A DNA stretch of 64,000 nucleotides from contig NZ_CP074373.1 of assembly GCF_021560035.1 (NCBI RefSeq), forward strand, positions 1,670,001 to 1,734,000. Reading direction: 5' to 3'. The position numbers and the translations under genes were made by a program. This DNA is from Virgibacillus sp. NKC19-16 (lineage in GTDB: Bacteria; Bacillota; Bacilli; Bacillales; Amphibacillaceae). Below are positions 37,972 through 46,876 of the stretch, piece after piece. Within the stretch, counting starts at the first letter, position 1; every line of letters begins with the position of its first letter. Below the pieces are notes generated by a model that saw only the letters and a list, made by a program, of their open reading frames with translations, was not told the DNA's origin and made no database searches.

Positions 37972-37991
37972 TTATTCACACATTTTTCACA
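37972..37991 (+). promoter_or_regulatory. Tandem DnaA-box-like sites
   Basis: TTATTCACA fits the DnaA box TTATNCACA exactly, and TTTTTCACA 11 bp downstream has one mismatch. Both face the same way and lie about 50 bp upstream of the promoter at 38029. Could be chance in AT-rich DNA. Confidence 0.3.
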
Positions 37992-38028
37992 GAATCGCAT
38001 TTCTATAAATTAATTGAATTGTTGATTG

Positions 38029-38057
38029 TTGACTATTTAATTTGAAAAAGATATAAT
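38029..38057 (+). promoter_or_regulatory. Strong sigma-A promoter in the topA-xerC interval
   Basis: TTGACT, a 17-base spacer and a perfect TATAAT. It faces xerC from about 220 bp upstream, leaving a long untranslated leader or a short noncoding transcript. The 300-bp interval 37944-38247 holds no gene that I can see. A further TTGACA (38081) with two TAAACGAT direct repeats 11 bp apart lies just downstream. Confidence 0.7.
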
Positions 38058-38216
38058 TATCCCTTGGTAAGGATATTTACTTGACACTAAACGATCATTA
38101 AACGATTTTTACAGCTATAGTAGAAAATTTGGACAATATGAATGATCCAATTCGAAAATTATGATATACTAAGACAAAAGTCGTTTCAGAATTTTGTTGC
38201 AATTGTGTTAAGTTTA

Positions 38217-38245
38217 TTGCAATACAAGATTTAGTGTGATATGAT
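38217..38245 (+). promoter_or_regulatory. Proximal sigma-A promoter of xerC-hslVU-codY
   Basis: TTGCAA, a 17-base spacer and TATGAT. Transcription would start near 38252, past the ATG at 38248, supporting the downstream TTG 38275 as the xerC start. Confidence 0.68.
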
Positions 38246-38274
38246 TTATGCGCTGTGATTTAGGGGATGAGAAC

Positions 38275-39189
38275 TTGCATCATTTTAGGGCTGATTGTAA
38301 GGATTTTGTAGAGTACCTACAAATAGAAAAGAACGCTTCCCCGTATACTGTAGAATATTATCTGAATGATCTGGAAACGTTCTTTGACTTCTTAACAGGA
38401 GAAGGTATAGACGATTTAAGCAAGGTTGATCAATCTGTTGCGCGCCTATTTTTGACTAAACTATATGATCAGCAATTAAGCAGAAGGTCTGTGTCGCGAA
38501 AGGTTTCCGCATTAAGAGGTTTTTATAAATTTTTGGAGAGGGAACACTCTATTTCGGCTAATCCATTCATGCGTATGACTTTACCAAAAACCAATAAACC
38601 AATACCTGGCTTTCTATATATGGAAGAATTAGAAAAGCTTTTCGATGTAAGTGATTTAACCGATCCTCTTGGACAGCGTGACCAAGCGCTGCTTGAGGTG
38701 CTTTATGCGACTGGCATGAGGATCAGTGAGTGCCAAGGGCTTACGCTAAGCGCTATTGATTTTTCAATTGGAACAATGCTTGTTACTGGGAAAGGCAGAA
38801 AAGAACGATATATCCCATTTGGAAGATTTGCGGAGATTGCCTTGGAAACTTACATAAATGAAGGTAGGAATGAGTTATTGGAAAAAGCTAAAACGACATC
38901 TGATTCAGTCTTTTTGAATGCCCGGGGGTCACCGTTAACTGTAAGAGGAATGCGGCTAATACTTAATAAAATGGTTGATCGCGCTGCTTTAACTATTCAC
39001 GTTCACCCACATAAACTGCGCCACACATTTGCTACACATATGCTAAATGAAGGTGCTGATCTGCGCAGTGTGCAGGAGCTACTGGGACATGAAAATTTAT
39101 CCTCTACACAAATATATACACATGTAACAAAAAATCATTTACGTGATGTTTATATGAACAGCCATCCCGAGCTAATGATCAATAATTGA
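38275..39189 (+). CDS. xerC: Tyrosine recombinase XerC (CodV)
   Basis: Works with XerD at dif to resolve chromosome dimers. The N-terminal SAM-like domain contains FVEYLQIEKNASPYTVEYYL; the catalytic domain shows the Arg in ATGMRISE, HPHKLRHTFATHML, LLGHENLSSTQIYTHV with the nucleophilic Tyr. I prefer TTG 38275 (304 residues, as in B. subtilis) over ATG 38248: AGGGGATGA lies just upstream and the -10 box at 38240 is too close to the ATG. Heads the xerC-hslV-hslU-codY operon. Confidence 0.93.
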   Translation: MHHFRADCKDFVEYLQIEKNASPYTVEYYLNDLETFFDFLTGEGIDDLSKVDQSVARLFLTKLYDQQLSRRSVSRKVSALRGFYKFLEREHSISANPFMRMTLPKTNKPIPGFLYMEELEKLFDVSDLTDPLGQRDQALLEVLYATGMRISECQGLTLSAIDFSIGTMLVTGKGRKERYIPFGRFAEIALETYINEGRNELLEKAKTTSDSVFLNARGSPLTVRGMRLILNKMVDRAALTIHVHPHKLRHTFATHMLNEGADLRSVQELLGHENLSSTQIYTHVTKNHLRDVYMNSHPELMINN

Positions 39190-39206
39190 AACAGAGGTGA
39201 TGAATT

Positions 39207-39752
39207 GTGGGAAATGAAATGCATGCCACAACTATTTTTGCGGTTAGACACAATGGTCAATGTGCGATGAGCGGAGATGGTCAAGTTACATTAGGCAATG
39301 CTGTCGTCATGAAACATAAAGCAAAGAAAGTGAGAACTTTATTTAAAGGAAATGTTTTAGCGGGCTTTGCAGGATCTGTTGCTGACGCATTTACATTGTT
39401 CGAAAAGTTTGAAGAGAAGCTGGAAGCCTTTGATGGGAATCTTTCCCGTGCTTCTGTTGAGTTAGCGAAGGAATGGCGCAGTGACAAAGTATTACGTAAA
39501 TTAGAAGCAATGCTTATTGTCATGAACAAAGAGAAAATGTTTTTAGTATCAGGAACAGGAGAAGTAATTGAACCTGATGATGGACTACTGGCTATAGGCT
39601 CTGGTGGGAACTATGCACTTAGTGCAGGCAGAGCATTGACAAGGCATTCCGGGCAGTTATCCGCCAAAGAAATAGCGCGCAGTGCACTGGAGATTGCTGG
39701 TGAAATATGTATATATACGAATGATCATATTACCTTAGAGGTGCTTGAATAA
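39207..39752 (+). CDS. hslV: HslV (ClpQ) peptidase subunit
   Basis: Proteasome-like peptidase of the HslUV complex, 181 residues. The core [43 protein letters not shown] and [14 protein letters not shown] are typical. The start is GTG 39207 ([11 protein letters not shown]), five bases after AGAGGTGA; an in-frame ATG at 39219 would give MHATTIF. B. subtilis ClpQ uses a Ser at position 2 as N-terminal nucleophile; here position 2 is Gly (or His), so processing to a Thr (ATTIF) is more likely. Overlaps nothing; 20 bp before hslU. Confidence 0.95.
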   Translation: MGNEMHATTIFAVRHNGQCAMSGDGQVTLGNAVVMKHKAKKVRTLFKGNVLAGFAGSVADAFTLFEKFEEKLEAFDGNLSRASVELAKEWRSDKVLRKLEAMLIVMNKEKMFLVSGTGEVIEPDDGLLAIGSGGNYALSAGRALTRHSGQLSAKEIARSALEIAGEICIYTNDHITLEVLE

Positions 39753-39772
39753 AAGGAGGCTTTCTAAAAAGC

Positions 39773-41167
39773 ATGGGAATAGATTACACTCCAAAGCAAA
39801 TTGTAGGTCAATTAGATAAATATATAATAGGACAGCAACAAGCAAAAAAATCAGTAGCAGTTGCGCTCAGAAATCGTTATCGACGGATGCGACTTGATGA
39901 ATCAATCAAGGATGAAATTGTTCCTAAGAATATTTTAATGATTGGTCCAACAGGTGTAGGTAAAACTGAAATAGCAAGGAGATTAGCTAAGCTAGTTGGT
40001 GCTCCATTCGTAAAAGTAGAAGCGACAAAATATACAGAGGTCGGATATGTTGGACGCGATGTAGAGTCCATGGTTCGTGATCTTGTGGAAATGTCCATAC
40101 GAATGGTTAAGGAAGAAAAAATGAATGAAGTAATGGGTAAAGCTGAAGTTGAAGCTAATAAAAAATTGGTTAACTTGCTAGTTCCTCAAGCTAAAAAACA
40201 AAATAATATGAAAAACCCATTAGAAATGCTTTTTTCCGGCCAATCAGATGGTGAGGATGAAAGTAATGAAAGTGAAAAAGACGAGGAAATTAAAAATAAA
40301 CGGAAACGTACCGAACATAAATTAGCTTTAGGTGAGCTAGAAGATAATATGGTTACAGTAGAAATAGAAGAAACACCGCCATCCATGTTTGATATGCTGC
40401 AAGGATCGGGAATGGAACAGATGGGGATGAATATGCAAGATGCATTTGGTCAATTTATGCCCAAAAAGAAAAAGACTCGAAAGTTGCCTGTTTCTGAAGC
40501 GAGAAAAGTATTAACACAACAGGAAGCTGGAAAGCTTGTAGATATGGAAGAAGTTGCACAAGAGGCAATTCAGCTTGCAGAACAATCCGGGATCTTGTTT
40601 ATTGATGAAATCGATAAGGTTGCTGTCAAACAGGATAATTCAGCAAATGTTTCAAGAGAAGGTGTCCAAAGAGATATTCTTCCTATCGTAGAAGGATCGA
40701 CAGTTATTACGAAACACGGCCCGGTAAAAACAGATCATATGCTTTTTATAGCTGCTGGAGCGTTTCACATGGCAAAGCCATCGGATTTGATCCCAGAACT
40801 GCAAGGCAGATTTCCTATACGAGTAGAATTGGAAAAATTAACAGTTGAAGATTTCAAACGAATCTTAAATGAACCATCAAATGCTTTATTAAAGCAATAT
40901 CAGGCTTTATTAAAAACAGAAGGTATAAATGTTATTTTTACTGACGAAGCTATTACAAGACTGGCAGAAGTAGCATTTGAAGTGAATCAGGACACAGATA
41001 ATATTGGAGCAAGAAGGCTGCATACCATATTAGAGAAATTGCTTGAGGACCTCTCGTACGAAGCAACAGATATAAATATGGAAACAGTGGAAATCACTCC
41101 TGCTTATGTTAATGAAAAATTAAGTACTATTGTAAAAAATAAAGATTTGAGCCGGTTTATACTATAA
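39773..41167 (+). CDS. hslU: HslU (ClpY) ATPase subunit
   Basis: AAA+ unfoldase that feeds Hsl[22 protein letters not shown] at the N-terminus, Walker [16 protein letters not shown], Walker [12 protein letters not shown] and the sensor region [17 protein letters not shown] are present. The inserted I domain (about 110-240) contains an acidic linker, [10 protein letters not shown]. 464 residues. It ends 31 bp before codY, in the codV-clpQ-clpY-codY order. Confidence 0.96.
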   Translation: MGIDYTPKQIVGQLDKYIIGQQQAKKSVAVALRNRYRRMRLDESIKDEIVPKNILMIGPTGVGKTEIARRLAKLVGAPFVKVEATKYTEVGYVGRDVESMVRDLVEMSIRMVKEEKMNEVMGKAEVEANKKLVNLLVPQAKKQNNMKNPLEMLFSGQSDGEDESNESEKDEEIKNKRKRTEHKLALGELEDNMVTVEIEETPPSMFDMLQGSGMEQMGMNMQDAFGQFMPKKKKTRKLPVSEARKVLTQQEAGKLVDMEEVAQEAIQLAEQSGILFIDEIDKVAVKQDNSANVSREGVQRDILPIVEGSTVITKHGPVKTDHMLFIAAGAFHMAKPSDLIPELQGRFPIRVELEKLTVEDFKRILNEPSNALLKQYQALLKTEGINVIFTDEAITRLAEVAFEVNQDTDNIGARRLHTILEKLLEDLSYEATDINMETVEITPAYVNEKLSTIVKNKDLSRFIL

Positions 41168-41198
41168 AATTTAAATGAATTGAAGGAGGATAATAATT

Positions 41199-41978
41199 AT
41201 GGAACTATTAGATCGCGCAAGAAAAATTAATGCCATGTTACAAAAATCTACAGGAAAATCGGTGAATTTCAACGATATGTCTGCAACGCTAAGGGATGCT
41301 ATCAAAGGGAATGTATTTATCCTGAGTAGAAGAGGTAAATTACTTGGATTTGCTATTAATCAGGAGATTGAGAATGAACGAATGAAAAGCATGCTGGAAG
41401 AAAAACAATTTCCAGAAGAATACACAGAAGGGCTATTCAGCATCCGTGAAACGACAGCGAATATTGATATTGATAACCAGCTTACTGTGTTCCCTGTTGA
41501 AAACCGGGAATTATTCCAAAATGGTTTAACAACGATTGTACCTATTATTGGTGGAGGAGACCGACTTGGTACCCTTATCTTAGGAAGACTAACAGAGAGC
41601 TTTAATGATGATGATCTGTTGCTTGCAGAGTATGGAGCTACTGTTGTAGGGATGGAGATCTTACAGGAAAAAACGGAAGAAATAGAGGTAGAAGCTAGAA
41701 GTAAAGCAGTTGTGCAAATGGCTATTAGCTCATTGTCATACAGTGAACTAGAGGCAATTGATCACATTTTTGAAGAATTAAATGGAACAGAAGGACTGCT
41801 CGTAGCAAGTAAAATTGCAGATAGAGTTGGTATTACAAGATCTGTGATTGTAAATGCATTAAGAAAACTTGAAAGTGCAGGAGTTATTGAGTCACGTTCT
41901 CTAGGAATGAAAGGAACATTTATTAAAGTACTAAATAGTAAATTCCTTGTAGAACTGGAAAAGTTACGTTCAAGATAA
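41199..41978 (+). CDS. codY: Global nutritional regulator CodY
   Basis: GTP- and branched-chain-amino-acid-sensing repressor of stationary-phase, motility and nutrient genes. The N-terminal GAF domain (about 1-150) begins [20 protein letters not shown]; the C-terminal winged helix has [20 protein letters not shown] (about 203-222). 259 residues, as in B. subtilis. Ribosome site GAAGGAGGATAA. Followed by a strong terminator, then the promoter region of the flagellar operon, which CodY represses in B. subtilis. Confidence 0.97.
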   Translation: MELLDRARKINAMLQKSTGKSVNFNDMSATLRDAIKGNVFILSRRGKLLGFAINQEIENERMKSMLEEKQFPEEYTEGLFSIRETTANIDIDNQLTVFPVENRELFQNGLTTIVPIIGGGDRLGTLILGRLTESFNDDDLLLAEYGATVVGMEILQEKTEEIEVEARSKAVVQMAISSLSYSELEAIDHIFEELNGTEGLLVASKIADRVGITRSVIVNALRKLESAGVIESRSLGMKGTFIKVLNSKFLVELEKLRSR

Positions 41979-41996
41979 TGGGAAAATAGATAGACG

Positions 41997-42025
41997 AAAA
42001 AGCTAGAGTGATCTAGCTTTTTTTG
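41997..42025 (+). terminator. Intrinsic terminator after codY
   Basis: AAAAAGCTAG and CTAGCTTTTT form a perfect 10-bp stem around AGTGAT, followed by TTTGTTT. Confidence 0.9.
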
Positions 42026-42146
42026 TTTGTCTTTTATAGGTCAAATTAATTTTCAAACGATATCGCGGCTTTTTTACGAGTAGTAAAATTAAAATTTTCC
42101 ATTACTTTATAATGCAAAATTCGATTTTCACTATAAGGTATTAAAA

Positions 42147-42161
42147 ATTATCGTGAAAATT
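42147..42161 (+). promoter_or_regulatory. Weak CodY-box-like site
   Basis: ATTATCGTGAAAATT agrees with the CodY motif AATTTTCWGAAAATT at 11 of 15 positions. Plausible because CodY represses the flagellar operon in B. subtilis, but AT-rich DNA gives such matches by chance. Confidence 0.3.
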
Positions 42162-42207
42162 AAAAGAAAAGGGAAATATTAGAACCTTTATCACTATTTT
42201 AATTTCA

Positions 42208-42234
42208 TAAAGTTAAGGCGAAAAATGTCGAAAA
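42208..42234 (+). promoter_or_regulatory. Sigma-D-like promoter of the flagellar operon
   Basis: TAAA, a 15-base spacer and GTCGAAAA, matching the SigD consensus TAAA-N15-GCCGATAT at all four -35 and five of eight -10 positions. B. subtilis has a SigD promoter (PD-3) in the same place. Confidence 0.45.
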
Positions 42235-42238
42235 ATGA

Positions 42239-42267
42239 TGGACTTTATAGCGTTTATAAATTACAAT
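42239..42267 (+). promoter_or_regulatory. Sigma-A-like promoter of the flagellar operon
   Basis: TGGACT, a 17-base spacer and TACAAT, 60 bp before the flgB ATG and directly downstream of the SigD-like site. The 348-bp interval 41979-42326 otherwise holds only the codY terminator and AT-rich DNA. Confidence 0.45.
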
Positions 42268-42326
42268 ATTCGTATATGGTAATTTTTTTATGTCCGTTGT
42301 TTTAAAATGGAAAAAGGAGGAATTGA

Positions 42327-42719
42327 ATGGATTTATTTGGTGGAACAATTCGTACACTTGAGGGTTCACTTGATTTTGCATCAGCCAAAAACCAGGCCGT
42401 ATCTAGCAACATCTCAAATATTGACACACCGAATTACAAGGCAAAAGATGTAGCTTTTAAAGATGTTCTAAACAACGCATCTCAAACAATAGAAGCGAAT
42501 CGTACAGATGAAAAACATATCCCATTTGATCAAGAAGTTCAGTCATCTTATCAAGTCATAACAAAAGGTAATACCTCGTATAACCATAATGGTAATAATG
42601 TAGACCTTGATAAGGAAATGGCTGAACTTGCAAAAAACCAAATCTATTACAACGCATTAATAGATAGAATTAATGGTAAGTTTGGCAGTCTGCAATCAGT
42701 TGTAAGAGGAGGAAATTAA
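42327..42719 (+). CDS. flgB: Flagellar basal-body rod protein FlgB
   Basis: Proximal rod subunit, 130 residues, exported through the flagellar type III apparatus. SSNISNIDTPNYKAKDVAFK is the rod/hook family N-terminal motif; the end (LAKNQIYYNALIDRINGKFG) is the helical C-terminal partner. Ribosome site AAAAAGGAGGAA. First gene of the operon, three bases before flgC. Confidence 0.96.
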   Translation: MDLFGGTIRTLEGSLDFASAKNQAVSSNISNIDTPNYKAKDVAFKDVLNNASQTIEANRTDEKHIPFDQEVQSSYQVITKGNTSYNHNGNNVDLDKEMAELAKNQIYYNALIDRINGKFGSLQSVVRGGN

Positions 42720-42721
42720 CA

Positions 42722-43174
42722 GTGTCCATATTTAATGCTATAAATGCCAGTACAAGTGGTCTAACAGCAGGGCGGCTTCGTATGGATGTGGTTTCTTCTA
42801 ATATTGCAAATGCTCAAAACACACGTGCAACCACGAATGAAAATGGGGAGTATGAACCGTATCGCAGAAAATTGGTGGTAACAGCACCACAGGATAATAG
42901 TTTTCAATCTTTTTTACATAAAGCACAAAATGCTAATTCAAATCCCTCAGGTGTTGAAGTGACAAACATAATCGAGGATGAAACACCTTTTAAACTTGAA
43001 TACAATCCGGAACATCCAGATGCAAATGAAGCGGGTTTTATCGAATTGCCAAATGTAGATCCGTTAAAAGAGATGGTTGATCTAATGAGTGCAACCAGAT
43101 CTTATGAAGCAAATATAACGTCATTAAATGCCAGTAAAAGCATGTTAATGAAAGCATTAGAAATCGGAAAATAA
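42722..43174 (+). CDS. flgC: Flagellar basal-body rod protein FlgC
   Basis: Rod subunit of 150 residues. The N-terminus has ASTSGLTAGRLRMDVVSSNIANAQ-type rod motif residues, and the C-terminus ends LMSATRSYEANITSLNASKS. It starts at GTG 42722 behind AGAGGAGGAAA, two bases after the flgB stop. Confidence 0.96.
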   Translation: MSIFNAINASTSGLTAGRLRMDVVSSNIANAQNTRATTNENGEYEPYRRKLVVTAPQDNSFQSFLHKAQNANSNPSGVEVTNIIEDETPFKLEYNPEHPDANEAGFIELPNVDPLKEMVDLMSATRSYEANITSLNASKSMLMKALEIGK

Positions 43175-43191
43175 ATAGTGAGCGTGATATT

Positions 43192-43500
43192 ATGAATAAT
43201 TTATTGATAAATAACATACCACAGACATCAATTCCCGAATCAGCAAATTCGAAACTTTCCATTTCACCGGGAGAAGCACATGCAAACTTTGCAGACAACT
43301 TAAAATCAGCTATTGAAGGTGTTAATAATGCCCAAATTGCGTCAGATAAAAAAACAGAAGCACTGGCTCAAGGTAAGGTAGATGATCTGCATGACGTGAT
43401 GATTGCTTCCCAAAAATCCAGTATCACATTGGAGACTACAGTACAGGTTCAGCGAAAAGTTATCGATGCATATAACGAAATTATGCGGATGCAGGTTTGA
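43192..43500 (+). CDS. fliE: Hook-basal body complex protein FliE
   Basis: Small adaptor between the MS ring and rod, 102 residues. The conserved second half includes FADNLKSAIEGVNNAQIASD, LHDVMIASQKSSITLETTVQVQRK and VIDAYNEIMRMQV. 17 bp after flgC. Confidence 0.95.
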   Translation: MNNLLINNIPQTSIPESANSKLSISPGEAHANFADNLKSAIEGVNNAQIASDKKTEALAQGKVDDLHDVMIASQKSSITLETTVQVQRKVIDAYNEIMRMQV

Positions 43501-43530
43501 TAATGTTTATGCAATTTGGTGGGGGAATAT

Positions 43531-45126
43531 ATGAAAGAAAAAATGAATAAATGGAAGGATTCAGCTTCAACTTTTTGGCGGGAGCGATCGAAAAGTCAAA
43601 GAGGGATCTTTATAGGATCCGTATTGATCGTTATCATGCTGATTGCAGGTATAACCTTTTTTACTACAAATTCTAATTTTGTTCCATTATATAATAATTT
43701 ATCACTGCAAGAATCTGGACAAATTAAGACCGAATTAGATTCAAGAGGAGTTCCTTATGAATTAGAGGATGGCGGTACAACAATCAATGTCCCCGGAGAA
43801 CAGGTAGACTCACTATTGGTAGATCTTGCGGGTCAAGGCATCCCAAATAGTGGAAATATCGATTATTCATTTTTTAGCGAGAATTCCTCTTGGGGAATCA
43901 CCGATAATGAGTTTGATGTTATGCGGCTTGATGCAATGCAAACAGAGCTTGCAAATTTAATGCAAGGCATTGAAGGGATAGAAAGTGCCGAGGTTATGAT
44001 TAATTTGCCTGACGAGCCTGTATTCGCAAGCGAAACCACGCAAGAGGGTAGTGCTTCCATTGTTTTAAATACGCAGCCAGGCTATCAATTTGAGGGAAAT
44101 CAGATCAATGCACTCTATCACTTAGTTTCTAAGGCTGTTCCCAATTTACCAGAGGATAATATTGCTATTATGAATCAATACTTCGAATATTTCGATCGAA
44201 ATTCCAGGAACGCTAACGGTAGTCAAGACGTACATACATACCAACAAACCGTTAAACAGGATGTAGAACGTGATATTCAACGAAGATTACAGCAGATGCT
44301 TGGTACAATGGTCGGTACAGAAAATGTTATCGTCTCTGTTACGGCAGACATTGATTTCACACAGGAAAATCGTACAGAAGAACTAGTAGAGCCTGTAGAT
44401 ATTGAGAACATGGAAGGTCTCCCTGTAAGTATCGAAACGATCCAGGAGGCATACTCGGGAAACCCACCTGTGGGAGGTACTACTGGAACAGGCGAGGAAG
44501 ATACTGCCGGAACCTATCAGGAAGTAGAAGGGGAGGACGGGGAATACGAACTGGAAAGAGAAACTATCAATAATGAATTTAACCGTATTCGAAAAGACAT
44601 TGTAGAAAGCCCGTATAAGATTCGTGATTTAGGTATTCAAGTGGCTGTTAATAGTGTAGCAGGTTCAAATGAAGACGAGGTTCAATACTTAACACAACAG
44701 GAAGCGAATTCGGTAGAGGATGGGATTTCTTCCATATTAGATTCGATCGTTAGTACATCGATAAATGAAGAATACAGTGAAGAAATGGGCGGGGAAAATT
44801 TATCCATTGTATTTCAGGAATTCACTGGAAATGAAACAATGCCAGAGACGACAGCTATAATTCCAACATGGCTTTATGTCACAGGCGCAATATTACTAGC
44901 GGTCATTATCATTTTAGCTTTTTTATTATTGCGTAGGCGAAAAGAAGAAGAAACGTATGTTGAAGAACCCTTTACAACAGAATCGAGTCCTACTATGGAA
45001 GTTCCGGAAAAGAGTGAACAACAGGACTCAGAATCAGTCATGCGCAGGAGGGATCTGGAGAAAATGGCGAAGGATAAGCCGGAAGATTTCGCTAAACTTT
45101 TAAGAAGCTGGATCGGGGAAGATTAG
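43531..45126 (+). CDS. fliF: Flagellar MS-ring protein FliF
   Basis: Forms the membrane ring that supports the rod and rotor. Two membrane helices flank a large external part: about 24-44 and about 447-469. NSNFVPLYNNLS, EGIESAEVMINLP, GTENVIVSVTADIDF and the C-terminal FliG-binding DKPEDFAKLLRSWI are recognisable. I choose ATG 43531, six bases after GGTGGGGGA; a TTG at 43516 is in frame but lacks a ribosome site. 531 residues. Confidence 0.95.
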   Translation: MKEKMNKWKDSASTFWRERSKSQRGIFIGSVLIVIMLIAGITFFTTNSNFVPLYNNLSLQESGQIKTELDSRGVPYELEDGGTTINVPGEQVDSLLVDLAGQGIPNSGNIDYSFFSENSSWGITDNEFDVMRLDAMQTELANLMQGIEGIESAEVMINLPDEPVFASETTQEGSASIVLNTQPGYQFEGNQINALYHLVSKAVPNLPEDNIAIMNQYFEYFDRNSRNANGSQDVHTYQQTVKQDVERDIQRRLQQMLGTMVGTENVIVSVTADIDFTQENRTEELVEPVDIENMEGLPVSIETIQEAYSGNPPVGGTTGTGEEDTAGTYQEVEGEDGEYELERETINNEFNRIRKDIVESPYKIRDLGIQVAVNSVAGSNEDEVQYLTQQEANSVEDGISSILDSIVSTSINEEYSEEMGGENLSIVFQEFTGNETMPETTAIIPTWLYVTGAILLAVIIILAFLLLRRRKEEETYVEEPFTTESSPTMEVPEKSEQQDSESVMRRRDLEKMAKDKPEDFAKLLRSWIGED

Positions 45127-45138
45127 GAGGAAGATGAA

Positions 45139-46152
45139 ATGGCAAAACAAAAAGAAACATTATCAGGCAAACAAAAGGCAGCTATTCTATTAATCTCCCT
45201 AGGTCCTGATGTATCTGCGCAAGTGTATAAGCATTTAACAGAAGAAGAAATTGAAAAATTAAGTTTAGAGATTTCTTCTGTTAAAAAAGTGAACTCGCAT
45301 TTGAAAGACGATGTTCTTGATCAGTTTCATCAAATCGCTCTTGCTCAAGATTATATTTCACAAGGCGGGATTGGTTATGCGAAAACAGTACTGGAAAAAG
45401 CATTCGGCACGGAGGAAGCCGAAACCATTATCAATCGCCTTACATCCTCCCTGCAAGTAAGGCCGTTCGACTTTGCTAGAAAAGCCGATCCACAACAGGT
45501 ATTTAATTTCATTCAAAGTGAACATCCGCAAACAATTGCACTGATTTTATCCTATCTCGATGCGGAACAATCCGGTCAAATATTATCCGAATTACCCCAG
45601 AAAATGCAAGCAGATGTTGCAAAACGTATTGCAACGATGGACTCTACTTCGCCGGAAATTATTAGTCAGGTAGAGCAGGTCTTGGAACGAAATATTTCAT
45701 CATCTTTAACAGAGGATTATACACAAACTGGTGGCATTCAAGCGGTTGTTGAGGTGTTAAATGGTGTGGATCGAGGTACAGAGCGGACAATACTGGATGA
45801 TTTAGAAACACAAGACCCTGAACTGGCTGAGGAGATTAAGAAACGCATGTTTGTTTTCGAGGATATCGTCATATTGGATAACCGGGCCATACAGCGTGTT
45901 ATTCGAGATGTGGATCACGAAGATCTAAGACTGTCACTCAAAGTTGCTAGTGATGAAGTGAAAGATATTGTTTTTAAAAATATGTCTAGTCGTATGGTTG
46001 AAACATTTAAAGAAGAAATGGAATACATGGGTCCTGTCAGACTAAGGGATGTCGAAGAAGCTCAGACCAGAATTGTTGCAGTAATACGTAGGCTTGAAGA
46101 TGTTGGAGAAATAATTATAGCCCGTGGTGGAGGTGATGATATTATTGTCTAG
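45139..46152 (+). CDS. fliG: Flagellar motor switch protein FliG
   Basis: Rotor protein that couples to the stator and sets direction. KQKAAILLISLGPDVSAQVYK at the N-terminus, the middle-domain motif SEHPQTIALILSYL (EHPQR type) and the C-terminal charged helix region MSSRMVETFKEEMEYMGPVR with the torque residues. 337 residues, normal. 12 bp after fliF; its end overlaps fliH. Confidence 0.96.
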   Translation: MAKQKETLSGKQKAAILLISLGPDVSAQVYKHLTEEEIEKLSLEISSVKKVNSHLKDDVLDQFHQIALAQDYISQGGIGYAKTVLEKAFGTEEAETIINRLTSSLQVRPFDFARKADPQQVFNFIQSEHPQTIALILSYLDAEQSGQILSELPQKMQADVAKRIATMDSTSPEIISQVEQVLERNISSSLTEDYTQTGGIQAVVEVLNGVDRGTERTILDDLETQDPELAEEIKKRMFVFEDIVILDNRAIQRVIRDVDHEDLRLSLKVASDEVKDIVFKNMSSRMVETFKEEMEYMGPVRLRDVEEAQTRIVAVIRRLEDVGEIIIARGGGDDIIV

Positions 46153-46876
46153 TCATCTAAACGAACATAGAGTAATCGAAATCAAGCCGATCCAATTTTC
46201 GAAAAAAACACGAGATGAATGCCTGAAACAAGAAAATAACCTGCAGGATGAGATAAATAAAGCAAAAGACCAACTTCAAAGCCTATACGATCAAAAAGAG
46301 TTGCTTCTACATGAAACAAAAGTACAGATTGAAAAAGAAAAAAGAGATTGGGAAGACGAAAAGCAGCAATATATCGAAAGGTCAAAGGAAGAAGGTTATA
46401 AAGCAGGGTTTTTACAAGGTGAAGAAGCGAGTCTGGCGAAATATCAGCATATAGTAGACAAGGCCAATACGATGACAGATGAAGCGATCAGAGATTATCA
46501 TTCTACGATTGACAAAAGTGAAGAGGCCATTTTGGATTTAGCCATACATATAGCAGAAAACATTATGAAACAAAAGCTAACAGACGAGCCCAATTCCTTT
46601 TTATCAATAGTAAAAGCTGCTATTAAAGAATTGAAAGATCAATCTGTTATCTCTATCTACTTACATCCAACGAACTATGAATATGTTCTTAAGCAAAAGG
46701 ATGAATTAGTAATCATTTTGGAAAATGAAATAAAACTAGCGATTTATGTAAATGAAGACATCCAAGAGAATGGCTGCCTAATCAAATATCCTTATGGCCA
46801 AATAGATGCTGGTATTGATACACAGCTCAAGCAGATTCGCAACGTATTACATGAAATAACAACGGAGACGAAATAA
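46145..46876 (+). CDS. fliH: Flagellar export regulator FliH
   Basis: Peripheral stator-like protein that controls the export ATPase FliI. The first ~110 residues are a charged coiled coil (KQENNLQDEINKAKDQLQSL), then YIERSKEEGYKAGFLQGEE and a C-terminal domain ending GQIDAGIDTQLKQIRNVLHE. Several in-frame starts exist (46124, 46136, 46145); TTG 46145 is best because GGAGGTGAT ends seven bases before it. That start overlaps fliG by eight bases and gives 243 residues. Confidence 0.9.
   Translation: MSSHLNEHRVIEIKPIQFSKKTRDECLKQENNLQDEINKAKDQLQSLYDQKELLLHETKVQIEKEKRDWEDEKQQYIERSKEEGYKAGFLQGEEASLAKYQHIVDKANTMTDEAIRDYHSTIDKSEEAILDLAIHIAENIMKQKLTDEPNSFLSIVKAAIKELKDQSVISIYLHPTNYEYVLKQKDELVIILENEIKLAIYVNEDIQENGCLIKYPYGQIDAGIDTQLKQIRNVLHEITTETK

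Noticed and set aside
38248-38274. ATG 38248 as the start of xerC
   Set aside because: It lies three bases after the -10 box of the proximal promoter and lacks a ribosome site; TTG 38275 has AGGGGATGA and fits family length.
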